Source: Eubacteriales bacterium (GTDB lineage Bacteria > Bacillota_A > Clostridia > Christensenellales > Aristaeellaceae). From it: a DNA stretch of 9,937 nt. Made by a program: the position numbers and the translations under genes. Numbering within the stretch: position 1 is the stretch's first letter; each line of letters opens with the position of its first letter. Below, piece after piece: positions 1-7,027 of this stretch. The DNA lies in the NCBI GenBank assembly GCA_030528845.1, contig JAUMYC010000007.1, forward strand, positions 9,963 to 19,899, given 5' to 3'. The notes beneath the pieces are model-generated. The model was given only the letters and a program-made list of their open reading frames with translations, was not told the origin of the DNA and ran no database searches.

Positions 1-673
1 TGACCATCAGCCGCCCAGGCCGAAAGCACGCCATGCGGCCCGCGCTGCCCAAGACGCCGTAAGAGACCAGCCGCCAGCCCGGCGGCAGTCGGTCCGCCGC
101 CCTGCGCGCGTCGAAATCCTCCGGCAGCGCGCCGCGCAGCGCCTTTTCCTCCACGATCATCACCGGCAGGCCGGAGATCGGCTCGTGCAGCCGGTTGCCC
201 GTGTCCACCAGCGCCCGAAAGCGCGCGACTCCCGCGCCCGTGCGCAGGATGAGCTGCACATTCCACGTCGCCAGCCTGACGCGGCGCGAGCGCACCAGCC
301 AGAGATCCAGCCCCAGCGCGCAGGCCGCCGCAGCCAGCGCTCCCGCAGAGGCATGGCCCGTTTGCTGCAAGACGAGCAGCTGCGCGCCCCCGGCAAAGAG
401 CCCCGCCGCGCACAGCGCGCACACGGCCCGCGCGGCCATCGCAAGGGTTTCGGGGCGCGCGGAGATCGCGGCCATGCTGGCTCCGACGAGCGCCGCGCAG
501 GGCAGGCCGCCGAGCCGTGTCCATTTCGCCGCCGCCAGCGCATACGCCGCGCCGAGAACAGCGGCGGGCAGGCAGGGCCAAAGCCTGTCCCGCCCGCAGG
601 CCAGCGCGCACGCCGCGCAGACGAGCAGATCCATGCAGAAATTCCACATAAGATACCCTTCCATGCTCTGCAC
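1..673 (-). CDS. spoIIGA: SpoIIGA, sigma-E processing aspartic protease (partial, C-terminus beyond window)
   Basis: The first 224 codons are visible and the frame stays open to the window edge. SpoIIGA is the membrane-bound protease that cleaves pro-sigma-E in the mother cell after asymmetric septation. The N-terminus contains the family-like segment YLMWNFCMDLLV (residues 7-18), followed by a very Ala/Leu/Cys-rich hydrophobic half consistent with several membrane spans (to about residue 125). The protease half starts around residue 140 and shows LVDTGNRLHEPISGLPVMI, in which D157 of the DTGN motif is the expected catalytic aspartate. Near the edge, YGVLGSAGRMACFRP matches the conserved segment ending in FRP. 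The GTG start at 673 is preferred because GGGAGG lies about 9 nt upstream, whereas the in-frame ATG at codon 4 is too far from it. Placement directly after ftsZ is typical of Firmicutes, and sigE and sigG would be expected next (inference, outside the window). Alternative starts are possible, but the identity is well supported. Confidence 0.93.
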   Translation of the reverse strand, partial: MQSMEGYLMWNFCMDLLVCAACALACGRDRLWPCLPAAVLGAAYALAAAKWTRLGGLPCAALVGASMAAISARPETLAMAARAVCALCAAGLFAGGAQLLVLQQTGHASAGALAAAACALGLDLWLVRSRRVRLATWNVQLILRTGAGVARFRALVDTGNRLHEPISGLPVMIVEEKALRGALPEDFDARRAADRLPPGWRLVSYGVLGSAGRMACFRPGRLMV

Positions 674-708
674 GGCGCGCTCCCTCCCCCTCAACGGCTG
701 ACGCGCTG

Positions 709-714
709 ATTATA
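709..714 (-). promoter_or_regulatory. Candidate -10 element of spoIIGA promoter
   Basis: A perfect TATAAT on the minus strand lies 35 nt upstream of the spoIIGA GTG, which would put the transcription start near 702. There is no good TTGACA-like -35 element at 17 bp. In Bacillus the spoIIG promoter is recognised by sigma-A with abnormal -35 spacing and depends on Spo0A~P bound just upstream. A poor -35 with Spo0A-like boxes from about -44 outward fits that type. The assignment is inferred from sequence only. Confidence 0.5.
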
Positions 715-745
715 GGCCGCAGCGCCGCGCAAAAACAGAAATCCG

Positions 746-803
746 CGTCGATGCCAAACGTCGAATTTTCGACATTTCGCAATACTTTCGACATATTTCG
801 GCC
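746..803. promoter_or_regulatory. Proximal cluster of Spo0A-box-like heptamers upstream of spoIIGA
   Basis: The Spo0A box is TGNCGAA (TTCGNCA on the other strand). Two perfect copies, TTCGACA, lie at 768-774 and 787-793. Near matches lie at 759-765 (CGTCGAA), 746-752 (CGTCGAT), 776-782 (TTCGCAA) and 797-803 (TTCGGCC). The four TTCG-type copies start at 768, 776, 787 and 797, i.e. roughly one helical turn apart. Relative to the TATAAT at 709-714 the cluster spans about -44 to -101, the region where Spo0A~P binds at the Bacillus spoIIG promoter. The motif matches are direct observation and the function is inference. Confidence 0.72.
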
Positions 804-853
804 GTGCAGCGCCCTCCTGCTCTTCATGTCCCTTTCAGCATTTTCCCTGTATT

Positions 854-872
854 TCCGGCCTTTTTGGCCGGA
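854..872. repeat. Perfect inverted repeat between the two Spo0A-box clusters
   Basis: Arms of 7 bp (TCCGGCC and GGCCGGA) flank a 5-nt loop of T (plus strand) or A (minus strand). Neither strand has a T-tract after the stem, so it does not look like an intrinsic terminator. It could be an operator, an RNA hairpin in a long leader, or have no role. Confidence 0.5.
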
Positions 873-890
873 GTTCTCCTCTGCGCGGCG

Positions 891-917
891 TGTCGAACGT
901 CCTGTCGAAGCGTCGAA
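891..917. promoter_or_regulatory. Distal cluster of Spo0A-box-like heptamers
   Basis: Two perfect TGTCGAA copies (891-897, 903-909) and one CGTCGAA (911-917) stand in the same orientation within 27 bp. They lie about 180-210 bp upstream of the candidate spoIIGA -10, further away than the classical Bacillus spoIIG sites. They may serve a second promoter or act at a distance. The function is inferred from the motif alone. Confidence 0.6.
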
Positions 918-977
918 TGGTTTAACACATTTTAGTGACACATCCGTCATAGACATACATTTCTGACGCATTTATCC

Positions 978-1020
978 AAAAACAAAAAAAGCCCCGCGCT
1001 CCTTTCGGAACGCGGGGGCT
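978..1020 (-). terminator. Rho-independent terminator of ftsZ
   Basis: It begins 16 nt after the ftsZ stop. On the minus strand, AGCCCC pairs with GGGGCT, then after one bulged C the stem continues for 7 more pairs (one G-U) and is closed by a GAAA tetraloop. The stem is followed by TTTTTTTGTTTTT. The plus strand lacks a T-tract after the stem, so it terminates only in the ftsZ direction. It separates the dcw transcript from spoIIGA, which then needs its own promoter. Confidence 0.93.
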
Positions 1021-1036
1021 TATGCATATGAATGAT

Positions 1037-2329
1037 TTATTTGTCTTCCTTGCGGCGCAGGAAGGACGGGAGCTCGGAGGTGAAGCTGCGGCGCTGCTGC
1101 TGCGGGCGCTCGGCTTCGAACTCTTCATCGGTGATGAAGGGCTTGTCCTTGCGGGAGGACGCGCCGGTGGCCTGATGGTTGGGCCTCTCGGGCACAAAGC
1201 GCTCTTCCCTCTGGGGCATCACGCCGCGGTCGCCGCGCCTGTCGGCAAACAGCGGGGGGATCTCCACGCCGCCGTTATCCGCAGCGGGCTCCGCCTGCTT
1301 TTCCACAGCGGGTTCTGCAGCGGGCTTGATCTCTTCCATGACCGGAGCGACGCGCGCAGCCTTGGCCGGGAAGGGGCTCTTTTCAAAGCCGGTGGCGATG
1401 ACGGTGATGCGCACTTCGTCTTCCATATTTTCGTCGATACCGGCGCCGAAGATGACGTTGGCTTCCGGATCGGCCGACTGGGTGATGAGCGTGGCAGCCT
1501 CGTTGATGTCGAGGATGGACATATCCGTGCCGCCGGTGATGTTGATGAGCACCGCGCGGGCGCCGTCGATGGACGTCTCGAGCATGGGGCTGGAGATGGC
1601 CTGCTTGGCCGCCTCGACCATGCGGTTCTCGCCCTTGCCGATGCCGATGCCCATGTGGGCAAGGCCGCGCGCTTCCATGACGGTGCGCACGTCGGCAAAG
1701 TCCAGATTGATCAGGCTCGGCACGGCGATGAGGTCGGAAATGCCCTGAATGCCCTGACGCAGGGTATCGTCGGCGATGGCGAAGGCCTCGGTCATGGTGG
1801 TGCCCTTGGTCACGACCTGCAGCAGCCTGTCGTTGGGCACGACCACGAGGGTGTCCACGGCCATCTTGAGCTGTTCGATGCCCGCCTCGGCGTTCTTCAT
1901 GCGCTGGCGGCCTTCAAACATGAACGGCTTGGTGACAACGCCGATGGTGAGGATGCCCATGTCGCGGGCAAGCTCGGCGATGACGGGAGCGGCTCCGGTG
2001 CCGGTGCCGCCGCCCATGCCGCAGGTGACAAAGACGAGATCCGCTCCGCGCACGGCGGCGGCGATCTCCTCGCGGCTCTCCTCGGCGGCGCGCTGGCCGA
2101 TGCCCGGCACGGCGCCCGCGCCAAGGCCCTTGGTCAGCTTTTCGCCGATCTGGATGCGGTTGTTCGCCTTGCACAGGGCAAGGGCCTGCTTATCGGTGTT
2201 TACGGCGATCAGTTCCACGCCCTTGAGGCCGACGTCCGCCATGCGGTTGACCGCGTTCGTTCCGGCTCCGCCCACGCCGATGACTTTTATGGAAGCAAAA
2301 TTGGTGCTATCGACTTCAAATTCCAGCAC
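1037..2329 (-). CDS. ftsZ: Cell division protein FtsZ (tubulin-like GTPase)
   Basis: FtsZ polymerises into the cytokinetic Z-ring and recruits the divisome. The 430-residue product has the full fold. The N-terminal nucleotide-binding loop is [13 protein letters not shown] (18-30), AVNTD is at 42-46, and the tubulin signature GGGTGTG is at 106-112. The T7 synergy loop [11 protein letters not shown] (208-218) includes the catalytic D210 and D213. The globular part ends near residue 317. A charged, Pro/Arg/Glu-rich linker follows, then the conserved C-terminal peptide [13 protein letters not shown] (418-430), which binds partners such as FtsA. It is longer than the roughly 380-residue Bacillus protein because of the linker. 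Translation starts at GTG, preceded by AAGGGGGA about 8 nt upstream. An out-of-frame ATG lies 7 nt before it. ftsA ends 22 nt upstream, so the two genes are co-transcribed. Unusual residues are TCGMGGG in the T4 loop and AVPG instead of the usual PE in the preceding loop. Confidence 0.98.
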   Translation of the reverse strand: MLEFEVDSTNFASIKVIGVGGAGTNAVNRMADVGLKGVELIAVNTDKQALALCKANNRIQIGEKLTKGLGAGAVPGIGQRAAEESREEIAAAVRGADLVFVTCGMGGGTGTGAAPVIAELARDMGILTIGVVTKPFMFEGRQRMKNAEAGIEQLKMAVDTLVVVPNDRLLQVVTKGTTMTEAFAIADDTLRQGIQGISDLIAVPSLINLDFADVRTVMEARGLAHMGIGIGKGENRMVEAAKQAISSPMLETSIDGARAVLINITGGTDMSILDINEAATLITQSADPEANVIFGAGIDENMEDEVRITVIATGFEKSPFPAKAARVAPVMEEIKPAAEPAVEKQAEPAADNGGVEIPPLFADRRGDRGVMPQREERFVPERPNHQATGASSRKDKPFITDEEFEAERPQQQRRSFTSELPSFLRRKEDK

Positions 2330-2351
2330 AAGGCATCCCCCTTAGTTTTCA

Positions 2352-3584
2352 TTATTCCTGTTCCGGTTCTGCTTTTTCCTCTTTGCGAAGCAGGTTCTTC
2401 ATACCGCTCATGAGCCTGCCGGGCAGCGATTCCTGCTGCGCGGTGCGCGGCTCGAGCGTATCAAATATCTGATCCAGCTCGCCAAGAACGCTGGCGAACC
2501 AGGGACCGTTTAGTTTGGACGAATTAGCCTGCGCGACCTTGACCGTGCGGTCGAGCTGATCGGACAGCCACGCCGCCGTTCCCTTCATGGGCGCGAGACC
2601 GCCGCCGGTGAGGAACACCTTCGCCGTGGAGCCGACTGCGGCCCCGGCCTCCTTCAGCGCTCCTTCGACGCCAGAGAGCAGCTCGTCCATCGTGCGGGAC
2701 ATGGCCCCGGCCACATGGTTAAAGCCAAACTCCAGCCGGCCGCCCTCGCCGGAGACGGAATAGACCGTCTTCTCCGAAAGCTCGTCCACCTCAAAGGAGA
2801 ACTCTCTCTTGAGCCGCTCGGCCGATTCCAGATCGATCTCGAGATTTTCGACCAGATCCGCCGTGATAAAGCCGCCGCCCACCGGCAGCACCTTATGATA
2901 GACGATCGCGTCGCCCTCGACCACGGAGATCTCCGTGTTGAGATAGCCGACGTCCATCAGCACGGCCGTCCTGTCGCGCTCCTCGGTGGGGATATAGAGG
3001 ATCGCCTCTCCCAGCGCGGGCGCCACAAAGCCGCGGATGACGATCTGCATGGAGGCAAAGAGCTCTGTCATCTGCTTGACAAAGGCCTCCTCCGCGATGA
3101 TAAAGCTCGTCAGCGCGCGCAGCATGCGGCCTCTCTTGGCCGTCTGGATGGGCGTCATCGTCTTTTTGCCGCCGTCCACGCTGAACCACGCGGGCGAGCG
3201 GTGGACAACGATGCCCTCGAGGAAGCCCAGCCCGAGCACGTCCGCCGCGGCGTCGTGCACCGCGTCCATGTCGTCCTCGGTGATCCTGCCGTCTTCCGAA
3301 GCGACGGGCACCTCTGCGTCGGAAAGCCTGATGCGAAGAAACTCTGCCGGCACGCTCACGAAGATCTCGTTGATGGTGGCCTTGGCTTCCAGCTCAGCCG
3401 CCGCGATGGACTGCTTGACCTGGCCGGGCAGCTCGATGGGCTCGAGCCATTCGCCCTTTTGATAACCGGAATAGGGCACGGTGCCCGTGCCGCGGATCTC
3501 GCAACGGGAAAACGCGCCGCTCTCCGCCATTACGGTCACGATCTTGTTTGTGCCGAAATCGATCACAGCCGCCGTCGTCTTCAT
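2352..3584 (-). CDS. ftsA: FtsA, actin-like divisome membrane anchor (divergent)
   Basis: FtsA tethers FtsZ filaments to the membrane and couples them to later division proteins. The 410-residue length is typical. The phosphate-1 motif VIDFGTNKI is at 7-15 and the SHS2/1C domain is around 72-150 (EIFVSVPAEFLRIRL, then ITEDDMDAVHDAA). The phosphate-2 region VLMDVGYLNTEISVVEGDA is at 208-226 and the adenosine motif VFLTGGGLAPMKG at 323-335. The C-terminus has an amphipathic basic helix, LPGRLMSGMKNLLRKE (387-402), which suits the membrane-targeting sequence of FtsA. The ATG is preceded by GGAGGG about 9 nt upstream. The phosphate-2 loop is odd: the usual glycine run (GGGTTD type) reads GYLNTE, so ATP binding may differ or the variant may be clade-specific. 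A more general FtsA/MreB-like family label is the alternative, but the position directly before ftsZ and the C-terminal helix favour FtsA. Confidence 0.92.
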   Translation of the reverse strand: MKTTAAVIDFGTNKIVTVMAESGAFSRCEIRGTGTVPYSGYQKGEWLEPIELPGQVKQSIAAAELEAKATINEIFVSVPAEFLRIRLSDAEVPVASEDGRITEDDMDAVHDAAADVLGLGFLEGIVVHRSPAWFSVDGGKKTMTPIQTAKRGRMLRALTSFIIAEEAFVKQMTELFASMQIVIRGFVAPALGEAILYIPTEERDRTAVLMDVGYLNTEISVVEGDAIVYHKVLPVGGGFITADLVENLEIDLESAERLKREFSFEVDELSEKTVYSVSGEGGRLEFGFNHVAGAMSRTMDELLSGVEGALKEAGAAVGSTAKVFLTGGGLAPMKGTAAWLSDQLDRTVKVAQANSSKLNGPWFASVLGELDQIFDTLEPRTAQQESLPGRLMSGMKNLLRKEEKAEPEQE

Positions 3585-3635
3585 TGCGCACCGCCCTCCG
3601 TAGAAAATTCTCCAAGTTTCTTCATACTCTGTAAT

Positions 3636-3664
3636 ATTATAGCAACTTTTTCATGCTTTGAAAA
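3636..3664 (-). promoter_or_regulatory. sigma-A-type promoter for ftsA-ftsZ
   Basis: On the minus strand a perfect extended -10, TGCTATAAT (TATAAT at 3636-3641), stands 17 bp downstream of a TTTTCA -35 (3659-3664, 4 of 6 matches to TTGACA). It lies in the 133-bp ftsQ-ftsA gap, with a predicted start about 45 nt upstream of the ftsA ATG. The stretch is visibly AT-rich against GC-rich surroundings. It would give ftsAZ expression independent of the upstream wall genes. A weak hairpin (3661-3681, 7 pairs including one G-U) overlaps the -35. Confidence 0.75.
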
Positions 3665-3717
3665 GGGCTTTTTCCCCTCTTTCGGGCCCGCAGGAGCTGC
3701 GCAAGGCTAAATTTGCG

Positions 3718-4470
3718 TTATTGCGGGCTGTATACGGCGGAGATGCCTGCGGAAACATCGATCCTTCCGCCGTGCTTTCCCTCCTGCGCGAGCGAATCCA
3801 GCACAGCGCGGGTCCAGTCGCATTTTTCCACCATGTCGGTCGCATCGCCAATATCCACATGCACGCCGCTGACCGTGATCATAAAAAGGTTGTCCAGATC
3901 GCTCGCGTTCAATTCCCGGATGCGGCTGTACAGGCCCGTCTCGTCCAGCGCGCGGATCACCGCGCTCACCGAGAGGATCTGGTTTCTGTCCGTGGTTTGC
4001 AGCTCGCGCCCGATCATCACAGAGCCGATCTCCAGGCCCGTGATCTCCAGGAGGCTGTATTCCGGGTCGTCCCGGCGATTTTCCATCACCTGGCCGTATT
4101 CATCCAGAACGAGGCTCGAGCCGGCATAATGCACCACGGCGCGCTCATAGCGCGTGCGCATGTTGATGCGCACGGCGTTATGGCCGATCTGCTCATAGCC
4201 GAGGTATTCCCATTTGCCCAGCGTGCCCAAAGCGCTCTCCAGCTGCTCCGGATCGATGTCGCGCGGGTGCATTTCCTCCGTCAGGCCGCTGCGCTCCACG
4301 ATCGCGTTTGCGTCGCTCTGCTGCACGCCGCTCACTTCAATAACGCGGATCTTGGTGAATTGGTTCCAAAAAAGCCCAAAAATGACCAGAAGCAGAACGA
4401 CGATGACGAGCAACACGCCCGCTTTCGCCCTTCCGCCGCCGGTCTTCTTTGCATTTTCCTGTCTCTGCAT
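3718..4470 (-). CDS. ftsQ: FtsQ/DivIB, POTRA-domain division protein
   Basis: This is a bitopic divisome protein that works with FtsL/DivIC and FtsB on the outer face of the membrane. The start at 4470 gives 250 residues: a short basic cytoplasmic tail (1-16), one transmembrane helix (about 17-35), a POTRA domain beginning IRVIEVSGVQ (41-50), and a beta-rich FtsQ/DivIB domain with VLDEYGQVMENR (121-132) and LLEITGLEIG (140-149). The C-terminus ends IDVSAGISAVYSPQ. An in-frame ATG at 4497 would add 9 residues but has no ribosome binding site, while the ATG at 4470 has GGGGG 8 nt upstream. The gene follows murA closely, so translation may be coupled to it. Sequence conservation in this family is low. 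The identification rests on the domain layout and on the position before ftsA. divIB is the Firmicute name for the same gene. Confidence 0.88.
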   Translation of the reverse strand: MQRQENAKKTGGGRAKAGVLLVIVVLLLVIFGLFWNQFTKIRVIEVSGVQQSDANAIVERSGLTEEMHPRDIDPEQLESALGTLGKWEYLGYEQIGHNAVRINMRTRYERAVVHYAGSSLVLDEYGQVMENRRDDPEYSLLEITGLEIGSVMIGRELQTTDRNQILSVSAVIRALDETGLYSRIRELNASDLDNLFMITVSGVHVDIGDATDMVEKCDWTRAVLDSLAQEGKHGGRIDVSAGISAVYSPQ

Positions 4471-4512
4471 GCTTCGTACCCCCGTATCCTTATGCATTAT
4501 GCGCTATGTATT

Positions 4513-5760
4513 TCAGTCCACCCTCCGGATCTTCGCCCCGAGAGCGGCCAGATCCTCTTCCAGATGCTCGTAGCCGCGCTCGATGCGCTCCACGCCCTCG
4601 ATCTCGCTGCAGCCCTCCGCCGCCAGCCCCGCCGCCACGAGCGCCGCGCCCGCGCGCAGGTCTCCCGCGCAGACGCGCGCACCGGTGAGCCTTCCGCCGC
4701 GTATGAGCGCCGTGCGGTCATGCAGGGCGATCTCCGCGCCCATGCGCCGAAGCTGCGCCGCCGCGCCGAAGCGGTTCTCAAAGAGGTTTTCCTCGACCGT
4801 GCTCGTTCCCCGCGCGAGGCACGCCAGCGCTAAAAACGGGCTCTGCAGGTCCGTCGGAAAGCCGGGATACGGCCGTGTGGAGATCGTAAAGGGCTTTAGC
4901 GGCCCCGTGCGGCCGATCGTGACCGCGCCTTCCTCCTCGACGACCTCGCAGCCCGCCTCGCGGAATTTTTCGATCACGGCGCGCAGGTCCTGCGCTCTGG
5001 CGCCTTCTATGCGCACATGCCCGCCCGCAGCCGCCGTCGCCGCCATGAACGTGCCCGCCGCGATGCGGTCCGGCATGGGGCGATAGCGCGCTCCGCGCAG
5101 CTCGCTCACGCCTTCGATCTCGATCGTAGGGCTGCCCGCGCCGCGGATGCGCGCGCCCATGCAGCGCAGAAGCCCCGCAAGGTCCTCGATCTCCGGCTCC
5201 ATGGCCGCGTTGCAGATAGTGGTCGTGCCCTTGGCAAGGCACGCGGCCATCATGACGTTCTCCGTCGCGCCCACGCTGGGAAAATCCAGCGCCACCGACG
5301 CGCCCTGCAGGCGCTCCGCCCGGCAGCGGATGCGCCCGTGCTCCTCGGCGATCTCCACGCCCAGCGCGCGCAGCCCCTTGAGGTGCAGGTCGATGGGCCG
5401 CAGGCCGATCTCGCAGCCGCCCGGATAGGCGGCCTCAGCCCTGCCGCAACGCGCGATGATCGGCCCGAGCAAAAAGACCGACGAGCGCAGCAGCCCGGAA
5501 AGCTCCTCCGGGATCTCCCAGATCTGCCCGTCACCGGGCGCGATATGGATATCCCTCCCCTGCCGGCGCGCCGCGCAGCCCAGCCTGCGCAGGATGCGCA
5601 GCATGTTTTCCACGTCCGAAAGCGCCGGACAATCCTCCAGAATGACTTCTCCCCGCGCCATGACCGCCGCGGCCAGCATCGGCAGCACGGCGTTCTTTGA
5701 GCGCTGCAGTCTTACGCTCCCTTCCAGCGGGAGCCCGCCCTGCATCCGAAGCAGCGACAT
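4513..5760 (-). CDS. murA: UDP-N-acetylglucosamine 1-carboxyvinyltransferase MurA
   Basis: MurA transfers enolpyruvate from phosphoenolpyruvate to UDP-GlcNAc, the first committed step of peptidoglycan synthesis in the cytoplasm. With the start at 5760 the product is 415 residues, normal for the family. All key residues can be placed: K22-N23 in SKNAVLP, C116 in PGGCEIGLRPID (the fosfomycin-reactive cysteine), D304 in YPGFPTDLQ, and R369 in DLRAGAALV. DRIAAGTFM (231-239) carries Ala where Glu is usual (DRIEAGT). The upstream frame is open for 12 more codons to an ATG at 5796, but GGAGGTGAGGGAAAG ends directly at the 5760 ATG, which decides the start. It sits between ftsW and ftsQ, where Bacillus-type clusters carry murG and murB. 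Firmicutes often have two murA paralogues, and which one this is cannot be told here. Confidence 0.95.
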   Translation of the reverse strand: MSLLRMQGGLPLEGSVRLQRSKNAVLPMLAAAVMARGEVILEDCPALSDVENMLRILRRLGCAARRQGRDIHIAPGDGQIWEIPEELSGLLRSSVFLLGPIIARCGRAEAAYPGGCEIGLRPIDLHLKGLRALGVEIAEEHGRIRCRAERLQGASVALDFPSVGATENVMMAACLAKGTTTICNAAMEPEIEDLAGLLRCMGARIRGAGSPTIEIEGVSELRGARYRPMPDRIAAGTFMAATAAAGGHVRIEGARAQDLRAVIEKFREAGCEVVEEEGAVTIGRTGPLKPFTISTRPYPGFPTDLQSPFLALACLARGTSTVEENLFENRFGAAAQLRRMGAEIALHDRTALIRGGRLTGARVCAGDLRAGAALVAAGLAAEGCSEIEGVERIERGYEHLEEDLAALGAKIRRVD

Positions 5761-5780
5761 CTTTCCCTCACCTCCGCCAT

Positions 5781-5805
5781 GGTGCATGCTATGCACCCGC
5801 GCGGG
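5781..5805. repeat. Two adjoining inverted repeats in the murA leader
   Basis: GGTGCAT-GCT-ATGCACC (5781-5797) is a perfect 7-bp inverted repeat. It overlaps by two bases a second palindrome, CCCGCGCGGG (5796-5805). They sit just upstream of the murA ribosome binding site (GGAGG, 5771-5775 on the minus strand). They could be an operator or mutually exclusive RNA hairpins near the translation start. No T-tract follows, so this is not a terminator. Confidence 0.55.
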
Positions 5806-5851
5806 ATGGCGTGCGTCGCTTTTGGGCTCTTTTTGCCGAAAGGGGAGCGGT

Positions 5852-7027
5852 TCAGCCGGCAGGAGGCCTTCCCTCCTCGCGCGAGATGCTCAGCAGCACG
5901 CCTACGGCGGCGAGGATGATGGCCACGCTCGTGCCGCCCGCGCTGAAAAAGGGCAGCGGCAGGCCGGTCGTGGGCATCAGGCCCGTGACGACCGCGATGT
6001 TCATCACAAACTGCACGCCGATCATACAGCTGATGCCCCCGGCGAGCAGCGAGCCGAATTTATCCGGACAGCGCAGCGCCGTGCGCAGCCCGAAAAACAC
6101 GAACGCGCCGAAGAGCGCGAGGATGGCGAGGCAGCCGAACAGGCCCATATCCTCGCCCACGATGGCGAAGATGAAATCCGACTCGGGATAGGGCAAAAAG
6201 CCGTATTTCTGCCTGCCCTGACCGATCCCGCAGCCGAACAGCCCGCCCGAGCCGAACGCGATGAGCGACTGCGCAAGCTGATAGCCCTCGTCGGAGAGCT
6301 TGGCGAAGGGATCCCGGAAGGAGAGCAGGCGTTCTCTGCGGTAGGGCTCCGACCATGCGTAAAAGGCGAACAGCCCCGCGCCCGCCAGCCCCGCCAGAGA
6401 AAGATGGCTCCACTTCGCCCCCGCCAGCGTGACCATGAGCACCGCCACGATCAAAATCGAGCCCGCCGTGGAGAGATTCGGCTGCAGAAGGATCAGAAAA
6501 AAGAACACGCCCGGCACCACAAACAGCGGCGCAAGCCCGGTAAAGAGCCGCGTGACATCGCGCGAGGGCATCGCCAGCGCCCGGGCAAGAAAGAGCACCA
6601 TGGCATATTTGGCCAGCTCCGAGGGCTGAAAGCTGACCGGGCCGAGCCGCAGCCAGCGCCGCGAGCCGTTGAGCCGCTGCCCCACGCCGGGGATGGCCAC
6701 CAGCACCAGCAGCACGGTGCTCAACGCGACGAGGCTCAGCGCGGGCGCGCTCCTCTGCCAGAAGCGATAGTCTATGCGGCCGGCAAGGCACATGAGCACG
6801 AGGCCCAGCGCTACGCCGCGCAGCTGCCCCTTCACCTCCGCAAGCGCGTCCTGCGAGGCGCTCTGCGCATTGTAAAAGGAGGCCGCATACAGCGTGACCA
6901 GCCCCACGGCCAGCAGCGCGAACGTACACAGCAGCAATCCGCGCGAAACGCGCCCGCGCTCCCGCGCAGGGATCCCGAGCAGCCCATGGCCGCTCTCTTT
7001 TGCTCCGATCGCGAGCCGCGCGATCAA
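5852..7027 (-). CDS. ftsW: SEDS-family peptidoglycan glycosyltransferase FtsW/SpoVE
   Basis: SEDS proteins polymerise lipid II into glycan strands together with a partner class B PBP. The 391-residue product has about ten hydrophobic segments after a 28-residue cytoplasmic tail. Family motifs are NGSRRWLRLGPVSFQPSELAK (120-140, split here as NGSRRWLRLG and PSELAK), QPNLSTAGS (182-190), the loop RDPFAKLSDEGYQLAQSLIA (238-257), and ESDFIFAIVGEDMG (282-295). D284 in that last motif is the likely catalytic aspartate. MPTTGLPLPFFSAGGTS (351-367) is near the end. The start is TTG at 7027, immediately after the murD TAA, and its ribosome binding site GGAGG lies in the last murD codons, so translation is probably coupled. 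In Bacillus the gene at this place is spoVE, needed for spore cortex, while ftsW lies elsewhere. Sequence alone does not separate the two here. Confidence 0.93.
   Translation of the reverse strand: MIARLAIGAKESGHGLLGIPARERGRVSRGLLLCTFALLAVGLVTLYAASFYNAQSASQDALAEVKGQLRGVALGLVLMCLAGRIDYRFWQRSAPALSLVALSTVLLVLVAIPGVGQRLNGSRRWLRLGPVSFQPSELAKYAMVLFLARALAMPSRDVTRLFTGLAPLFVVPGVFFFLILLQPNLSTAGSILIVAVLMVTLAGAKWSHLSLAGLAGAGLFAFYAWSEPYRRERLLSFRDPFAKLSDEGYQLAQSLIAFGSGGLFGCGIGQGRQKYGFLPYPESDFIFAIVGEDMGLFGCLAILALFGAFVFFGLRTALRCPDKFGSLLAGGISCMIGVQFVMNIAVVTGLMPTTGLPLPFFSAGGTSVAIILAAVGVLLSISREEGRPPAG

Noticed and set aside
160..543. 127-codon Arg-rich frame on the minus strand in the spoIIGA region
   Set aside because: It is a shifted frame. 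The frame starting at 673 shows the DTGN aspartic protease motif and the other SpoIIGA features without interruption.
751..966. 71-codon open frame on the plus strand in the ftsZ-spoIIGA gap
   Set aside because: No ribosome binding site before the ATG. It runs through the Spo0A boxes and the hairpin and ends short of the ftsZ terminator. The regulatory reading explains the sequence better.
1022..2413. Plus-strand open frame of about 463 codons opposite ftsZ
   Set aside because: It is rich in His, Gly, Asp and Ala from the reverse complement of ftsZ codons. It has no known domain and starts inside the ftsZ terminator region.
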